In this document: positions 61,961 through 64,000 of the stretch, one piece after another
How positions within the stretch are numbered: position 1 is the stretch's first letter
How the letters are laid out: each line of letters opens with the position of its first letter
Source of the DNA: Haloarcula argentinensis DSM 12282
GTDB lineage: Archaea > Halobacteriota > Halobacteria > Halobacteriales > Haloarculaceae
Assembly: GCA_000336895.1 (NCBI GenBank)
Contig: AOLX01000027.1
Coordinates: 1-64,000 of the forward strand
Length of the DNA stretch: 64,000 bases
Direction of reading: 5' to 3'
Notes under the pieces: model-generated
Database searches by the model: none
What the model was told of the DNA's origin: nothing
Seen by the model: the letters and a program-made list of their open reading frames with translations, nothing else
Position numbers and translations under genes: made by a program

Positions 61961-62860
61961 ATGACAGAGAACGAGATGACGAGCAACGACAGTACCGAGC
62001 CCACACCGACTACTGAAACGGCCGCGTCGTCACCGGACCCGTCTGGCGACCCTCTCATCGAACAGTCGATTGACGTGGAAGGAACTGACGCGACTGCGGG
62101 TGAAACGGGGAAGCCAGTCATCGAGTCCAGTGACCTGAACGTGTTCTACGGCGAGACGCAGGCGCTCCAGAGCATCGATCTGGCCATCCCCGAGAAACAG
62201 GTGACAGCCATGATCGGCCCCTCCGGCTGTGGCAAGTCCACGTTCCTGCGGTGTATCAACCGCATGAACGATCTCATCGACGCGGCACGGGTCGAGGGGG
62301 ATCTCTACTTCGAGGGGAAGAACGTCTACGATGCCGACGTGGACCCGGTGGCGCTGCGGCGACGCATTGGGATGGTGTTCCAGCATCCGAACCCCTTCCC
62401 AAAGAGCATCTACGACAACGTCGCCTACGGCCTCCGGATTCAGGACCAGACGGAGAACATCGACGAGAAGGTCGAAACGGCGCTCAAGCGCGCCGCACTG
62501 TGGGACGAAGTCAAAGACCAACTGGACAAGAGCGCACTCGACCTCTCAGGCGGCCAGCAACAGCGGCTCTGTATCGCCCGCGCCATCGCCGTCGACCCGG
62601 ATGTCATTCTGATGGACGAGCCGGCGTCGGCGCTTGACCCGATCGCCACATCGAAGATCGAGGACCTCATCGAGGAACTGGCCGAGGAGTTCACTGTCGT
62701 TATCGTTACTCACAACATGCAGCAGGCGGCCCGCATCTCGGATAAGACCGCTGTCTTCCTCACCGGCGGCGAGCTCGTCGAGTTCGACGATACAGACAAG
62801 ATCTTCGAGAACCCCGACAGCCAGCGCGTCGAGGACTACATCACCGGCAAGTTCGGATAG
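61961..62860 (+). CDS. pstB: Phosphate ABC transporter ATP-binding protein PstB
   Basis: A 299-residue ATPase that powers phosphate import. Walker A is GPSGCGKST near residue 87, the ABC signature LSGGQQQRLCIARA near 194, and Walker B VILMDEPASALDPIA. The N-terminal 50 residues are a Thr/Ser/Glu-rich haloarchaeal extension before the PstB-typical DLNVFYGETQALQSIDLAIP. TVVIVTHNMQQAARISDKTA is the H-loop region. It ends the pst operon. No phoU gene follows it. Confidence 0.95.
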   Translation: MTENEMTSNDSTEPTPTTETAASSPDPSGDPLIEQSIDVEGTDATAGETGKPVIESSDLNVFYGETQALQSIDLAIPEKQVTAMIGPSGCGKSTFLRCINRMNDLIDAARVEGDLYFEGKNVYDADVDPVALRRRIGMVFQHPNPFPKSIYDNVAYGLRIQDQTENIDEKVETALKRAALWDEVKDQLDKSALDLSGGQQQRLCIARAIAVDPDVILMDEPASALDPIATSKIEDLIEELAEEFTVVIVTHNMQQAARISDKTAVFLTGGELVEFDDTDKIFENPDSQRVEDYITGKFG

Positions 62861-62876
62861 CTGTCTCTCGCAGCCG

Positions 62877-62881
62877 TTTTT
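62877..62881 (+). terminator. T-run after the pst operon
   Basis: A TTTTT run 17 bases after the pstB stop, in the gap before a convergent gene, fits an archaeal terminator. Confidence 0.35.
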
Positions 62882-62889
62882 GTCACCGC

Positions 62890-63735
62890 TTACCGCTCCA
62901 GCGTCGCTTCCGTGTCGATGCCGTACACCGCTTTCGGTGTCTCGACGTGTGCTGTTCTGACCGCGTCCTCGTGCCCGTTTTCGAGTAGCCAGCGGACGCG
63001 CCGTGGCACGGTCTTCGGTCCAAGCACCGCGCCGGGGCGGTCCGGGTCGTCGATGTAGTCCGTCTCCATCAGGAACGGCTCGTCAGTCTCGACCGCGATC
63101 TCCAGTTCGTCTTTGTCTGCAAGTACTGATTTGACCGGGCCACGGAGTTGACCGCCGGAGTAGTGTTTGACGACCTGCGTCCGGTCGAGGCCACGATCTT
63201 CGGCCCAGCCAGCCACCGCTTCGAAATCTTCGCCGCCCTCGGTGTGGAGCTGTATCGCACAGCCCACGTCGGCGGCGCGTTCGAACCCGTGACACATCAC
63301 TTCGTTCGAGGCTTCCCAGACGACGTCGTCCACGTCGTAGTGCGGTCGCCCGGACTTCATCGCGAGCGCGTCGCTGTTATCGACGTACTCCGCCGCCACG
63401 TCGAGGCCAGCCTGCATGATGTCTCGCGCTTCCGGCGGCGTGTAGCCGCCGTCGACGAGCTTCGAAATCAGCGCCGGGTGGACACCGAGGACGGGCCAGG
63501 CGCGACCGTCCAGCACCTCGGATGCTGCGGCGGCGGCCTCTACGGTGAGGTCGAACACCTCGCGGAAGATTGCCTCGTCGGTGCCCTTCTCGACGAGGTG
63601 CCACGACGGCTTGTTGAGCACAAGCAGGTGTGTTCCGCCCTGAGACGCGAACTCCTCGGCTGCCGCGACGTTCCGGCCGTTGACCGGGTCGAGATGGAGG
63701 TGGTTGTCCAGTACCGGCGTGTCGTCGATATCCAT
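62890..63735 (-). CDS. TatD-family metal-dependent hydrolase
   Basis: A 281-residue amidohydrolase-like protein. It begins DIDDTPVLDNHLHLDPVNGR, with the HxH metal motif. Others are RAWPVLGVHPALISKLVD, AIQLHTEGGEDFEAVAGWAE, VVKHYSGGQLRGPVKSVLAD and VETDEPFLMETDYIDDPDRP with its conserved Asp. This is the TatD-like archaeal set; the enzymes are thought to be nucleases or lactonase-like hydrolases, but the substrate is unknown. It converges on pstB. Confidence 0.82.
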   Translation of the reverse strand: MDIDDTPVLDNHLHLDPVNGRNVAAAEEFASQGGTHLLVLNKPSWHLVEKGTDEAIFREVFDLTVEAAAAASEVLDGRAWPVLGVHPALISKLVDGGYTPPEARDIMQAGLDVAAEYVDNSDALAMKSGRPHYDVDDVVWEASNEVMCHGFERAADVGCAIQLHTEGGEDFEAVAGWAEDRGLDRTQVVKHYSGGQLRGPVKSVLADKDELEIAVETDEPFLMETDYIDDPDRPGAVLGPKTVPRRVRWLLENGHEDAVRTAHVETPKAVYGIDTEATLER

Positions 63736-63788
63736 ACGTGCTCAATGGTACTGGCCAAAAAAACAGTTGGCGTCATGGGCTTCAAACC

Positions 63789-64000
63789 CTAGAGCGTCAC
63801 TGCATCTTCGGCCGCGTTGCGTAACGCGTCAGAGCGGCCGTACTCACCCGGCGCGATAGCGACCGTTTTGACCCCCTCCCGTGCGGCCACTTCCAGCGCC
63901 GGCTTGAAATCCGTATCTCGCGAGGCGACGGCCAGTACGTCGATCTGTCCCGAGGCGACGGCATCAGTCGCGTCAACGGCGAGCCGGACATCGACGTCAC
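63789..64000 (-). CDS. NYN-domain protein, 3' part
   Basis: The frame whose stop is at 63789-63791 runs open to the window edge without a start and reads VDVRLAVDATDAVASGQIDV, then LAVASRDTDFKPALEVAARE and GVKTVAIAPGEYGRSDALRN. The VRLAVDATDAVASGQIDVLAVASRDTDF pattern is typical of NYN (LabA/DUF88, PIN-like) domains, with the second and third acidic sites of a metal-dependent ribonuclease. The front, with the first Asp, lies beyond the window. Another frame here has start and stop codons but no protein-like sequence. Confidence 0.75.
   Translation of the reverse strand, partial: DVDVRLAVDATDAVASGQIDVLAVASRDTDFKPALEVAAREGVKTVAIAPGEYGRSDALRNAAEDAVTL

Overview
The window is chromosomal DNA of a halophilic archaeon, most probably a Haloarcula species. 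Three things point there. Nearly all proteins are acidic. Coding DNA is GC-rich with G/C third positions. The ribosomal proteins carry archaeal-only members (S4e, L19e, L32e, S8e) and read, from memory, almost like those of Haloarcula marismortui, including the helix-hairpin-helix extension of L32e.

Layout. (1) 1-11.05 kb: the S10/spc ribosomal operon from a partial rpl2 to secY, all on the + strand with TAATG or ATGA overlaps. (2) 11.05-31 kb: a surface-glycan island on both strands with eight GT4 glycosyltransferases, a UDP-glucuronate decarboxylase (UDP-xylose synthase), a Wzx-type flippase, two alkaline-phosphatase-superfamily enzymes and two multi-membrane GT39-like proteins, with gene remnants and looser, more AT-rich DNA between them. 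(3) 31-38.4 kb: a Bat-type regulator, a predicted calcium-repeat/transmembrane/winged-helix protein, a DUF7344-type regulator followed by a decayed copy, a 42-residue small ORF, trkA and phoU. (4) 38.7-49.6 kb: radB, larC, a universal stress protein, a Cdc48 ATPase, an MDR oxidoreductase, a four-CBS protein with a hibernation-factor-like tail, a single-domain lycopene cyclase, two small probable regulators and tRNA-Val(GAC). (5) 49.7-56.9 kb: the trpD-trpF-trpE-trpG operon behind a TGTAC...GTACA palindrome, then pyrF, small proteins and rps8e. (6) 56.9-64 kb: a divergent AbrB-PhoU regulator facing pstS-pstC-pstA-pstB, then a TatD-type hydrolase and the 3' end of a NYN-domain gene.

How the genes fit together. 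The island supplies sugar activation, cytoplasmic assembly, flipping and membrane-side transfer of a cell-surface glycan; the oligosaccharyltransferase is not in the window. The predicted membrane sensor just downstream is rich in N-glycosylation sequons and may be one of its targets. Tryptophan synthesis up to the anthranilate and isomerase steps is here, while trpC, trpB and trpA are not. High-affinity phosphate uptake sits beside its probable regulator.

No CRISPR array, rRNA gene, intact insertion sequence or complete mobile element was seen. All functional calls come from reading the translations; no database search was run.
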